Shown here piece by piece: positions 1 to 8,178 of a stretch of 64,000 nucleotides of DNA; within the stretch, counting starts at the first letter, position 1; every line of letters begins with the position of its first letter. Made by a program: the position numbers and the translations under genes. The DNA is from Hymenobacter yonginensis (GTDB lineage Bacteria > Bacteroidota > Bacteroidia > Cytophagales > Hymenobacteraceae), in the NCBI RefSeq assembly GCF_027625995.1, contig NZ_CP115396.1, positions 62,001 through 126,000 on the forward strand, written 5' to 3'. Below the pieces are notes generated by a model that searched no databases, had not been told where the DNA came from, and saw only the letters and a list, made by a program, of their open reading frames with translations.

Positions 1-1
1 C

Positions 2-919
2 GGCAACGACAAGCCCGACACGCGCTTCGAGATGAAGTTTGTGGAGCTCAACGACGTGGCCAAGGGCCACAACTTCCCGGTGTTTGAGGCCGCCGGCCTG
101 GTAGTGGGCATCTGCGCCACCGGCGCGGCCAGCTACACCCGCAAGCAGCTCGACGAGCTGACCGAGTACGTGAAGCGCCCGCAGATTGGCGCTACCGGCC
201 TGGTGTACGCCCGCGTGGAAGCCGATGGCTCCGTAAAATCGTCGGTGGATAAGTTTTACTCCCAGGAGGCGCTGCAGCAGTGGAAAGCCGCCTTCAACGC
301 TCAGCCCGGCGACCTGCTGCTCATCCTGGCCGGCGACCCAAACAAGACCCGCAAGGCCCTTTCGGAGCTGCGCCTGGAAATGGGCCAGCGCCTCGGCCTG
401 CGCGACAAGGACACCTTCTCGGCGCTGTGGGTATTGGATTTCCCGCTGCTCGAGTACATCGAGGAGGAAGGCCGCTACTTCGCCATGCACCACCCCTTCA
501 CCTCGCCCAAGCCCGAGGACGTAGCACTGCTCGATAACCCCGATACCATTGGGGAAGTGCGCGCCAACGCTTACGACATGGTAATCAACGGTGTGGAAGT
601 GGGCGGCGGCTCCATCCGCATCCACGACCGCGCGGTGCAGGCCCGCATGTTCAGCCTGCTGGGCTTCTCCGATGAAGAGGCCAAAGCGCAGTTCGGCTTC
701 CTGCTCGACGCCTTCGAATACGGTGCGCCTCCGCACGGCGGCATTGCCTTCGGCTTCGACCGCCTCTGCAGCCTCTTCGGCGGCGCCGACTCTATCCGCG
801 ACTTCATCGCCTTCCCCAAAAACAACTCCGGCCGCGACGTCATGATTGACTCGCCCTCGCAGATTTCGGGCGCGCAGCTGAAGGAATTGAGCATCAAGAC
901 CGACGTGGTAGGGAAATAA
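2..919 (+). CDS. aspS: Aspartyl-tRNA synthetase, C-terminal part (5' end outside window)
   Basis: Charges tRNA-Asp with aspartate in the cytoplasm. The reading frame is open to the left edge (it begins [11 protein letters not shown]), so the ATG at 32 is internal and about 305 C-terminal residues are present. Visible are the bacterial GAD insertion region, then the class II catalytic part with [11 protein letters not shown] and the motif 3 stretch [10 protein letters not shown] (about 737-767), whose arginine binds ATP. The ending [13 protein letters not shown] is typical of bacterial AspRS. It is followed within 25 bases by a strong terminator and faces the convergent ABC permease gene. Confidence 0.97.
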   Translation, partial: GNDKPDTRFEMKFVELNDVAKGHNFPVFEAAGLVVGICATGAASYTRKQLDELTEYVKRPQIGATGLVYARVEADGSVKSSVDKFYSQEALQQWKAAFNAQPGDLLLILAGDPNKTRKALSELRLEMGQRLGLRDKDTFSALWVLDFPLLEYIEEEGRYFAMHHPFTSPKPEDVALLDNPDTIGEVRANAYDMVINGVEVGGGSIRIHDRAVQARMFSLLGFSDEEAKAQFGFLLDAFEYGAPPHGGIAFGFDRLCSLFGGADSIRDFIAFPKNNSGRDVMIDSPSQISGAQLKELSIKTDVVGK

Positions 920-940
920 GAAAGAGGTAGCCAGCAACCA

Positions 941-978
941 AAAAAAGCGCCACTCCGGCTTGGAGTGGCGCTTTTGTT
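941..978. terminator. Bidirectional intrinsic terminator between aspS and the ABC permease gene
   Basis: A perfect 12-bp stem (945-956 with 962-973, AAGCGCCACTCC and its complement) with a 5-base loop is flanked by an A run on the left and a T run on the right. It can therefore stop transcripts from both converging genes. Confidence 0.85.
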
Positions 979-1000
979 TGAGCAGCAAGGTGCAGGAAGC

Positions 1001-4000
1001 CTACAGCTTCACATCCTTCTTGTTGTCCTCCAGGTCCCGGTCTACTAGCTCGTGGTAGGGGTCGAGGGCGACGGAGGCGGGCTTTTTGTTCACGATGAAC
1101 TGCAGCTGGTTTTTGCCGGCTACGAAGCGGCGCTTTTCCAGCACCAGCGGCGCGGCGGGCTGCTTGTCTTTGCCGGGCTCGGGGAAGACGGCCACGGGCA
1201 GGTAGTCGCGCAGGGGGGCGGGGCGCTGGTTGCCGAGGCTGTCGGCGTAGAGCTTGGCGCTTTGCACCGTCAGGTTCACCTGGTAGCGGCCGTCGGGGAG
1301 CTTTTTGGCGGTGGCGTCGGTCACGCGGTTGTCGTAGAGCGTGATGCGGTCGAACAGGTCGGTGAGCAGGTTCTGCAGCGAGTCGGGGGCGGCGCGGCGC
1401 AGGTAGCCGACAAACTCCGGCGAATTGGTGTAGGGCGGCTGCTGGTAGGCCACAGCCTGCACGTACTGCTTCAGGGCGCCGTTCAGCTTTGCTTCGCCGA
1501 GGTAGTCCTGCAGGGCGTACATGGTCACGGAGCCCTTGCCGTAGTGGATGTAGGTCTGGTTTTCGACCAGCGCCAGCGGCACTTCCTTCTTGCGCTCAAC
1601 GGCCCGGCCGCCCAGATAGCGGTTCATGTCGATTTTCATCCAGCGCTCCATGGTAGACAAGCCGTAGCGCTTGCGGGCCACCATCAGGGCGCTGTACTCG
1701 GCCATGGCTTCGGCCATGAGGGTGCTGCCCTGCACGTTGCCCCCGATAACCTGGTGGGCCCACCACTGGTGCGCTACCTCGTGGGCCGTCACGTAGAACG
1801 GATAGTCGAGGCTTTCGGGGTCATTTTCATCCACTTTGGCAATGAAGCCGATGCTTTCCGAAAACGGCACCGTGTTGGCGAAGCTCTGCGCGAAGCTCTG
1901 GTAGCGCGGAAACTCTAGAATGCGCAGCTGCCGGTGCTGGTAGGGCGAGAAGTTGGCCGAGCAGTAGCTCAGGGCCTCTTTGGCGCCGGCGGCCATGCGC
2001 TTCAGGTTGTACTCGTGGCCGGGCTGGTAGTAGATTTCAATGGGCAGGGTGCGCCCGCCGGCGGTGTCAACCCACTTGTCGGTGTACTTCTGGTAGCGCG
2101 CCGACAGGAAGGTGTAGAAGTTGAGCATGGGCCGGTCCATCTTGTAGTGGAAGTAGCGGCGGCCGTCTTTAGTCCATTCTTTCTGCAGGTAGCCAGGGGC
2201 CATGGCCGTCTGGTCGGCGTCGGTGCTGACGGTGGTTTCAAACCGGATCCAGTCGGCGTCGTTACTGATGTAGGTGTTCTGGCGGGCCTTCAGGTCGTCG
2301 ACGCGTGCCATGCGCGGCTTGGGCTGCAGGCCGTAGGTTTTGCGGTCTTTGTCGCTGCTCAGCTCGGCTTCTTCGCGGTAGCCCAGGCCCGGCAGGTAGC
2401 GGCTGTTGACGAACGTGCCGTTGTAGACGATATCGGTGTTGGAATCCGAGTTGGGGAAGCCGCACTCCTGGTACGCGAGGCGGAACGTGAGCGGCAGCGA
2501 GTCGCCGGGGGCCAGGGGCTGGGCCAGGCGGTAGAGGCGCAGCTGGAACGTGGTATCCTGCAGGGCCAGCGTGGCCTGTCCGGGGGCGCCCAGGCTGATG
2601 GCCTGCACGCGTGGGTTCAACTCGGCCGGCAAGCTTACCAGCACCGTATCGAGGGGCTGACTGTGCTTGTTGACCAGCATGTAGCGGCCCTCGAAGTGCA
2701 CGGCGCGGGTGCCGGGGAAGATGTCGGTATTCACGCTCACGGCCACGATGCGCGGCTGGCGCACGTCCTTGAGGCGGCGGTAGAGCTGCTCGTAGCGCAG
2801 CTGCAGCTGCTCGTTCTGCTTGGCCGTGCGGTATTTGTTGAGCACGTTGGTGTTGTAGAAGATGTAGGCGCCGGCCCCGAGGCTGATGAGCAGGCCGGCG
2901 GCCAGGGTGGCGGTGCTGCCCGCGCCCCAGCGGCGGCGGGCTTCCCGCAGGCGGTTGCCGGCGTCGGTGCCGCGCACCCACAGCAGGTTACCGAGCAGCA
3001 CAAACAGCAAAGCCACGCCCGCCCACAGCAGCTTGCTCCACCAGAAGGCCGGCAGGAAGTGGCCGTAGCCGTTCATGTCGGAGTAGGGGCCGGGGCCTGG
3101 GCCGCCGCCGTAGGCCAGCAGGCGGTGGCCCAGGCCGATGTCGGAGCGGAAGATGTTGGCCACGTAGTAGAGCACCACCACGAAAAAGCCCAGGTACTTG
3201 TTGTTGACGACCACCTGCGTGAGCATGGCCAGCACGCAGATCAGCAGCAGATACGGCAGCTGGTACAGAAACAGCGCCTGGAGGTAGAGCCCGATTTCGT
3301 AGTGGAAATAGCCTTTGAAGGTCTGAATCAGCAAACCCACTACCATCACCATCAGCAGCAGCACCACCTGCACCAGCCCCAGGGCGGCCAGCTTGCTCAG
3401 AAACGGCACCCACGAGGGCACCGGCACGGCGTCGGCAATCTGGGCCACGCGGGCTTCCCGCTCGCGCCACACCAGCTCACCGGAGTAGAAGATGATGATG
3501 GCCAGAAAGAACAGGAAAAACGAGCCGCTGGCCAGCGTCAGGACTTCGTGCGTGACGGGGTAGGTGGTGGTATCGAAGGTTTTGCCTACCTGCGACACCA
3601 TGGCCAGCAGAAAAATCACGCCCGCGCCCACCAGCGCCGCGAAGTAGCGGTTGCGTACGATGCCCCGAAACTCCAGCTTGGTGAGACTCCACCACTGGCG
3701 CAGGTGCATGGCGCCGCTGAAATCCTGGTGCACCGTGGGCAGGCGCAGCGTAGCGCCGGCCGGAGCCAGCGCCGCTTCGGGCAAGGCCGCCGCGGTGGCT
3801 TTGCGGGTTTTCTTCGACACCTTCTCGGAGGCCAGGCTGGCAAACCGGAACCGCACGTAGCAGAATGCCAGCAGCCCGAACCCGATGGCCAGCCACACGG
3901 CGCGGTTGAGCAGCATAAACGAGCCGAGCGGCAGCAGCTGGGTGTTTTTCTCGGCGGCCGTCCAGTAGCGGGTGGTGAAGAACTGCGCGCCCAGCCCGAA

Positions 4001-4657
4001 GGCATCGAGGGCGGCGGCTAGGTATTCGTTTTTGAGGTCGGAGGTGTAGGCGCTGGAAATCAGATAGCCGATGAGCAGCGCCACAGCCCCGATGTAGGTG
4101 CTCAGGATGTTGCGCGTGAGCGTGGCCATGGTGAAGAAGATGGCCCCCGTAAACAGCAGGTTGGGCAACACAATCAGCACAAACGGCCACACGTAGCTGC
4201 CAGCCGGCGCCACGGCCAGAAACCGGTCGGGCTCCACGCCGGGCAGTATGCTACCCACGGCCGCGCCCACCAGAATGCCGCTGAACACCAGCACCGCAAT
4301 CAGGTAGGAGCCCAGAAAGCGCCCGCCCAGGTAGCCCCACTTGCTGATGGGCTTGGTGTAGAACAGCGGGTGCGCCTGGTACTCGAAGTCGCGGTAGACG
4401 GGGTTACCCATCAGCGACGAGGCAATGATAATCCCGAACACGCTCAGCACGCTGATGATAAGGGTCAGTGAGTAGGGCGAGTTTATTTTCACCACCTGCC
4501 CGTCGCCGCCAAGCGCGATGCTGACACCGCCGCCAAACGCGCCGCCCGAAGCCGCCACCAGCAGCCCCGCCATTAAGGCCAGCAGCCCGAAGTAAATCCA
4601 GGTTGCGGGGCGCCGCAGCCGGTATTTCAGCTCAAAAAGAAGTATGGGAAGAAACAT
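1001..4657 (-). CDS. ABC transporter permease fused to M1-family aminopeptidase
   Basis: A 1218-residue fusion. The N-terminal half carries two blocks of membrane helices: one begins FELKYRLRRPATW, the second follows LTKLEFRGIVRNRYF. Each resembles an ABC-2 type permease. The C-terminal part, roughly residues 620-1130, is an M1 gluzincin peptidase with HEVAHQWW (zinc ligands H959 and H963) and a glutamate 19-20 residues later in LMAEAMAEYSAL. Such fusions are known in Bacteroidota, but their substrate is not established. The ATG at 4657 is chosen because MFLPILLFELKYRL matches how permeases of this type begin; the open frame continues upstream only into repeat DNA. The ATPase gene upstream (4886-5776) is its likely partner; the two are separated by an inverted repeat. 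Confidence 0.88.
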   Translation of the reverse strand: MFLPILLFELKYRLRRPATWIYFGLLALMAGLLVAASGGAFGGGVSIALGGDGQVVKINSPYSLTLIISVLSVFGIIIASSLMGNPVYRDFEYQAHPLFYTKPISKWGYLGGRFLGSYLIAVLVFSGILVGAAVGSILPGVEPDRFLAVAPAGSYVWPFVLIVLPNLLFTGAIFFTMATLTRNILSTYIGAVALLIGYLISSAYTSDLKNEYLAAALDAFGLGAQFFTTRYWTAAEKNTQLLPLGSFMLLNRAVWLAIGFGLLAFCYVRFRFASLASEKVSKKTRKATAAALPEAALAPAGATLRLPTVHQDFSGAMHLRQWWSLTKLEFRGIVRNRYFAALVGAGVIFLLAMVSQVGKTFDTTTYPVTHEVLTLASGSFFLFFLAIIIFYSGELVWREREARVAQIADAVPVPSWVPFLSKLAALGLVQVVLLLMVMVVGLLIQTFKGYFHYEIGLYLQALFLYQLPYLLLICVLAMLTQVVVNNKYLGFFVVVLYYVANIFRSDIGLGHRLLAYGGGPGPGPYSDMNGYGHFLPAFWWSKLLWAGVALLFVLLGNLLWVRGTDAGNRLREARRRWGAGSTATLAAGLLISLGAGAYIFYNTNVLNKYRTAKQNEQLQLRYEQLYRRLKDVRQPRIVAVSVNTDIFPGTRAVHFEGRYMLVNKHSQPLDTVLVSLPAELNPRVQAISLGAPGQATLALQDTTFQLRLYRLAQPLAPGDSLPLTFRLAYQECGFPNSDSNTDIVYNGTFVNSRYLPGLGYREEAELSSDKDRKTYGLQPKPRMARVDDLKARQNTYISNDADWIRFETTVSTDADQTAMAPGYLQKEWTKDGRRYFHYKMDRPMLNFYTFLSARYQKYTDKWVDTAGGRTLPIEIYYQPGHEYNLKRMAAGAKEALSYCSANFSPYQHRQLRILEFPRYQSFAQSFANTVPFSESIGFIAKVDENDPESLDYPFYVTAHEVAHQWWAHQVIGGNVQGSTLMAEAMAEYSALMVARKRYGLSTMERWMKIDMNRYLGGRAVERKKEVPLALVENQTYIHYGKGSVTMYALQDYLGEAKLNGALKQYVQAVAYQQPPYTNSPEFVGYLRRAAPDSLQNLLTDLFDRITLYDNRVTDATAKKLPDGRYQVNLTVQSAKLYADSLGNQRPAPLRDYLPVAVFPEPGKDKQPAAPLVLEKRRFVAGKNQLQFIVNKKPASVALDPYHELVDRDLEDNKKDVKL

Positions 4658-4694
4658 GTGTTTAGTAGTTAGAAGAGAGTGGTGAGTTGACTGA

Positions 4695-4827
4695 ACGTCA
4701 TGCAGAGGCGCAGCCGAAGCATCTCGCCCGAGTGGTAATTCTGTCATCCCGAGCAGCGCTGGGTATCTCGGCAGTGGGTAGCATCAGTTACCACACCTGC
4801 GAGATGCTTCGCTCCGCTCAGCATGAC
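4695..4827. repeat. Interspersed inverted repeat, family A (GAAGCATCTC type)
   Basis: The left arm, GTCATGCAG..CGAAGCATCTCGC near 4697, is complementary to GCGAGATGCTTCG...CAGCATGAC ending at 4827. A partial arm of the related GTCATCCCGAGC type is embedded around 4742, and another fragment (TGCGAGATGCTGCGAG) lies near 4853. It sits between the two genes of the ABC exporter operon. Confidence 0.85.
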
Positions 4828-4885
4828 GGTTACCTGGGCATCGTCAGCACACTGCGAGATGCTGCGAGAAATAGCTGCCGCGCCG

Positions 4886-5776
4886 CTACTGCAAAGCCAC
4901 TTTCAATTCTGAATTCTTGATTTCCGCGAAATACACGTCCTCCAGGTCGGGCTGCACGGCCTCGAATCCGCTGTCGGGGGCCGAGTCGGCCAGCACGTGC
5001 ACCACGGTTTTGCCCGCGAACAGGCGCGAGCTGATGACGGTGTGGGCGGCCTGCAGGGCGGGCAGCTCGGTTTTCTCCACCAGCTTCTTCCAGACCTTGC
5101 CTTTTAGCTCGTTCATCACCGAGAGCGGGTCGCCGGTGAGCAGCACTTCGCCCTTGTTGATGATGGCCATGCTGCGGCACAGGTCGCTCACGTCTGACAC
5201 AATGTGCGTGCTCAGAATCACAACGCGGTTTTCGCCAATTTCCGACAGCAGGTTGTGGAAGCGGTTGCGCTCGGCCGGGTCAAGGCCGGCCGTAGGCTCA
5301 TCCACGATGATCAGGCGCGGGTTGCCGAGCAGGGCCTGGGCAATGCCGAAGCGCTGCTTCATGCCGCCGGAGTAGCCGCCCACGTGCTTTTTGCGCACCT
5401 CGTAGAGGTTGGTTTGCTGCAGCAGCGCCGCCACCGTTTCCTTGCGCTCCTTGCTGTTGCCGATGCCCTTGAGCACCGCGAAATGGTCGAGCAGCTCCTC
5501 GGCCGACACGCGCGGGTACACCCCAAACTCCTGCGGCAGGTAGCCCAGCACGCGGCGCACGGCCTCCTTGTCGCGCAGCACGTCAATGTCGTCGAGCCAG
5601 ATGCTGCCCGTGTCGGCGTCCTGCAGCGTGGCAATGGTGCGCATCAGGCTGGATTTGCCGGCGCCGTTCGGGCCCAGCAGCCCAAACATGCCGTTGGGGA
5701 TGGTGAGCGTGACGCCCTTGAGCGCCTGCGTGCCGTTGGGGTAGGTTTTGGTGAGGTTGCTGATGGTAAGCGCCAT
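4886..5776 (-). CDS. ABC transporter ATP-binding protein
   Basis: The nucleotide-binding subunit of an ABC-2 type exporter, 296 residues, cytoplasmic and membrane-associated through its permease. It shows Walker A GPNGAGKSS, a Q-loop (GYLPQEFGVYP), the signature YSGGMKQR, Walker B LIIVDEPTAGLD and the switch histidine in STHIVSD. A roughly 80-residue C-terminal extension ends in DLEDVYFAEI, as in drug/antibiotic-type exporters. The ATG at 5776 gives the usual start MALTISNLTKTYPNG; the longer frame to 5839 has no family resemblance. It is upstream of and co-oriented with the permease/peptidase fusion, which is the probable partner. Confidence 0.95.
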   Translation of the reverse strand: MALTISNLTKTYPNGTQALKGVTLTIPNGMFGLLGPNGAGKSSLMRTIATLQDADTGSIWLDDIDVLRDKEAVRRVLGYLPQEFGVYPRVSAEELLDHFAVLKGIGNSKERKETVAALLQQTNLYEVRKKHVGGYSGGMKQRFGIAQALLGNPRLIIVDEPTAGLDPAERNRFHNLLSEIGENRVVILSTHIVSDVSDLCRSMAIINKGEVLLTGDPLSVMNELKGKVWKKLVEKTELPALQAAHTVISSRLFAGKTVVHVLADSAPDSGFEAVQPDLEDVYFAEIKNSELKVALQ

Positions 5777-5965
5777 GGTGGAATAGGAAAGGAAGAGTGG
5801 AGAGTTCAGGCAGATGAATCGAAGGAAGGGCGCCGGCATTACAGCCGACCGCTAACCGGATGCCGAAACCACGGCAACGGTTGCCCGCTGTGGAGGGCTT
5901 CTGGCTCAAATATCTACAATCCCCTATTCTCAGTCCTGCTTTTTATGACGACCACGTTTTCTGCG

Positions 5966-6005
5966 TGACCAACGCCCGGTTTTTGCCTGCCAACGGCGTT
6001 GGTCA
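5966..6005. promoter_or_regulatory. Inverted repeat upstream of the LytS-type kinase (possible operator)
   Basis: TGACCAACGCC (5966-5976) is repeated in perfect inverted form as GGCGTTGGTCA (5995-6005) with an 18-base spacer. It lies in the divergent region between the ABC operon and the histidine kinase, 42 bases before the kinase ATG. No T run follows, so a regulator binding site is as likely as a terminator. Function is inferred only. Confidence 0.35.
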
Positions 6006-6047
6006 TGTTTATGCGGGCCGGTGGGGGAGGGACCGTAGTTTTGCCCC

Positions 6048-7064
6048 ATGACACTTTCTGTTTTTGTCCGCTCGCGGGCCCTGCGGCACGGGCTGGTCTG
6101 GGTGCTGGTGCTGGCGCTGATTGGGCTGCTGGCCGTGCTGGAGCCGGCCGGTGCACCCGAGAAGCTACGGCGCATGGCCGTGCTGCTGCCCGTAGCGGCT
6201 TTGGTGATTTATGCTCATTTCTGGGCGCTGCGGAACATGCTGGAGCAGCGCCACTATGCCTCCTATGCGGCTACTACCATCGGTATTCTGCTAAGCGGAG
6301 CCGCGCTGCTGGTGCTGCTCAACCAGCTGGCGCACGTGGTGCAGACGCGGCCCGGCGGCCACACCACGTTTGCCTATCTGCTGGGGCTGGCCGCGGGCAA
6401 TCTGGTGCTGGCGACGGTGCTGGCCACGCTGCCGCACTACGTACGCCGCGGCGTGCTGAGCCACTACCAGATGCAGGAACTGCACGCCCGGCAGCTGGAA
6501 ACCGAGCTGAGCTTGCTGAAAGCCCAGGTCAACCAGCACTTCCTGTTCAACACTCTCAACAACCTCTACGGCCTCAGCCTGGCCGCCCCCGACCAGATGC
6601 CGGAGGCCCTGCTGCAGCTGGCCGGCCTCATGCGCTACCAGCTCGACAGCTCCCGCCAGCACCTCGTGACCGTGGGCACCGAGGCCGAATACCTGGCCAA
6701 CTACATCGGGCTGGAAAAGCTGCGCCTGCGGCAGAACACGCACGTTGACTTCACGGCAGACCTGCCGCACCCCGACCAGCCATTGGCCCCGCTGCTGCTG
6801 CTGCCGCTCGTAGAAAACTGCTTCAAGCACGCCATCGGCCCCAGCGGCGACAACACCATCCGCATCACGCTTAGCCAGACGCCCACCGGCCTCACCCTGC
6901 GCACCGAGAACAGCATTCCGCCCCACTTCAAGCCCACGCCCTCAGGCCTGGGGCTGCCGAATCTGCGGGCCCGGCTGGACCAGTTCTACCCCGGCCCGCG
7001 CCACCAGCTCACCCTCAACGCCACCGTCACCCACTACACCGCCGAGCTAAGGCTGCAGCTGTGA
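6048..7064 (+). CDS. Sensor histidine kinase, LytS/YehU (His_kinase) family
   Basis: A 338-residue membrane sensor. Four predicted helices lie in residues 1-145, then a coiled linker, then the His_kinase domain with the phospho-acceptor in QVNQHFLFNTLNNL (H164). A degenerate HATPase domain follows, with LLLPLVENCFKHAI (N box) and GLGLPNLRARL (G box). Kinases of this family pair with LytTR response regulators, and one follows at 7233, separated by a family A inverted repeat. TAGTTTTG at 6036-6043 fits the Bacteroidota -7 element and lies 4 bases before the ATG, which would give a leaderless mRNA; no matching -33 element was seen, so this is weak. Confidence 0.93.
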   Translation: MTLSVFVRSRALRHGLVWVLVLALIGLLAVLEPAGAPEKLRRMAVLLPVAALVIYAHFWALRNMLEQRHYASYAATTIGILLSGAALLVLLNQLAHVVQTRPGGHTTFAYLLGLAAGNLVLATVLATLPHYVRRGVLSHYQMQELHARQLETELSLLKAQVNQHFLFNTLNNLYGLSLAAPDQMPEALLQLAGLMRYQLDSSRQHLVTVGTEAEYLANYIGLEKLRLRQNTHVDFTADLPHPDQPLAPLLLLPLVENCFKHAIGPSGDNTIRITLSQTPTGLTLRTENSIPPHFKPTPSGLGLPNLRARLDQFYPGPRHQLTLNATVTHYTAELRLQL

Positions 7065-7073
7065 GGTTGAAAA

Positions 7074-7205
7074 AGAACGTCATGCAGAGCGCAGCCGGAG
7101 GCGAAGCATCTCGCCAGTGTGGTAAAGCCAAAATCACAGAACGATTGAGTTACCATTGCACGCGAGATGCTTCGCCTCCGGCTGCACTCTGCATGACGTT
7201 CTTTT
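7074..7205. repeat. Interspersed inverted repeat, family A, long-armed copy
   Basis: The arms AAAGAACGTCATGCAG...GAAGCATCTCGC and their complement ending CTCTGCATGACGTTCTTT pair over about 40 bases with few mismatches, around a unique centre of about 50 bases. It lies between the kinase and response regulator genes of one two-component system. Confidence 0.9.
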
Positions 7206-7232
7206 GTCATCGTTTTTATCCCCGCCTAACCT

Positions 7233-7982
7233 ATGAATGCTGCTGCCCCGCTGCGTTGCCTGCTCGTCGATGATGAGCCTTTGGCCCACACCGTGCTGCA
7301 CGCCTACCTCGACCGGCTGCCCGGGCTGGCCACCTGGGCCGGCAGCTGCTACGGCGCCGTGGAGGCCCTGACGCTGCTGCGCACCACACCCGTTGACGTG
7401 CTTTTTCTGGACGTGGACATGCCCGAGCTGACCGGCCTGGAGCTGCTACGTGCCCTGCCGCAACCGCCGCAGGTGGTGCTGTGCACGGCCCACGCCACCC
7501 ACGCGCTGGAAGCCTTCGACCTGGGCGTGGTGGACTACCTGCTGAAGCCCATCCGCTTCGAGCGGTTCGTGAAGACCGTCACCCGCCTGCACACGCTGCT
7601 GGCCGAACGCAGCCCGTCACCTACGCCAGCCGCCCCGGCTTCCCCGCCCGCTGCGGCTTCCCCGGCCCCCGACTCGTTTTTCCTGAAAACCGACGCCGGC
7701 ACCGAACGGGTGCGGTTTTCGGAGCTGCTGTACGTGGAAGGCTACGGCAACTTCGTGAAATGCCACACGGCTGCGGGCCGCACGCTGCTCACGGCCGAAA
7801 CCATGAAGCAGATGGAAAGCAGTCTGCCCGCCACCCAGTTCCTGCGCGTGCACAAGTCGTATCTGGTGAACATGACGTGCGTGGAGCGCCTGAGCGGCAA
7901 CAGCCTGCACGTGGGCGGCCGCGAGGTGCCCGTAGGCAGCACGTTCCGCACCGACGTGCTCCGCCGCCTGCAGCTGCGCTGA
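7233..7982 (+). CDS. LytTR family response regulator
   Basis: A 249-residue two-domain regulator. The receiver domain has the acidic pocket LLVDDEP, the phospho-acceptor D60 in VLFLDVDMPELTG, and the conserved lysine in DYLLKPI. A proline/alanine-rich linker of about 25 residues (SPSPTPAAPASPPAAASPAP) joins it to a C-terminal LytTR DNA-binding domain (FFLKTDAG..., LYVEGYGNFVKCHT, FLRVHKSYLVN). It is very probably phosphorylated by the kinase encoded just upstream. LytTR proteins bind paired direct repeats; none was recognised here. Confidence 0.95.
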   Translation: MNAAAPLRCLLVDDEPLAHTVLHAYLDRLPGLATWAGSCYGAVEALTLLRTTPVDVLFLDVDMPELTGLELLRALPQPPQVVLCTAHATHALEAFDLGVVDYLLKPIRFERFVKTVTRLHTLLAERSPSPTPAAPASPPAAASPAPDSFFLKTDAGTERVRFSELLYVEGYGNFVKCHTAAGRTLLTAETMKQMESSLPATQFLRVHKSYLVNMTCVERLSGNSLHVGGREVPVGSTFRTDVLRRLQLR

Positions 7983-7998
7983 GGGAAGGCGGAGCGGC

Positions 7999-8092
7999 AG
8001 TAGCGCGAACTTTGTAGTTCGCGCCCCCGCGCCGCTGAAACGGAAGCGTCCGAACGGCGCAGGTGCGCGAACTACAAAGGTCGCGCTACTAT
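7999..8092. repeat. Intergenic inverted repeat, family D (TAGCGCGAAC...TTCGCGC type)
   Basis: The left arm AGTAGCGCGAACTTTGTAG (from 7999) is complementary to the right arm CTACAAAGGTCGCGCTACT (to 8091). Each arm is itself partly palindromic (GCGCGAAC...GTTCGCGC). It sits between two two-component systems and may also act as a transcript barrier. It has different arms from the GAAGCATCTC family. Confidence 0.75.
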
Positions 8093-8178
8093 GCTGATTG
8101 GCAGGTTAAATGCAGAAAAGTACTGGCGTCGGTTCCGGGTAATTCGGTACATTCAGCCCACCTGGCTCGTCCCGACTT

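Noticed and set aside
32-34. ATG at 32 as the start of aspS
   Set aside because: The frame is open to the left edge and the preceding residues match AspRS; the gene is simply cut.
1934-4021. Long plus-strand open frame of 695 codons opposite the ABC permease gene, and similar long frames at 9874-11343, 20270-21259, 27945-29426, 29973-31367, 34366-36186 and 43162-45525
   Set aside because: All lie antisense to genes with clear motifs. High G+C makes such antisense frames common, and their products are low-complexity (H, Q, G, V, A rich) without any domain.
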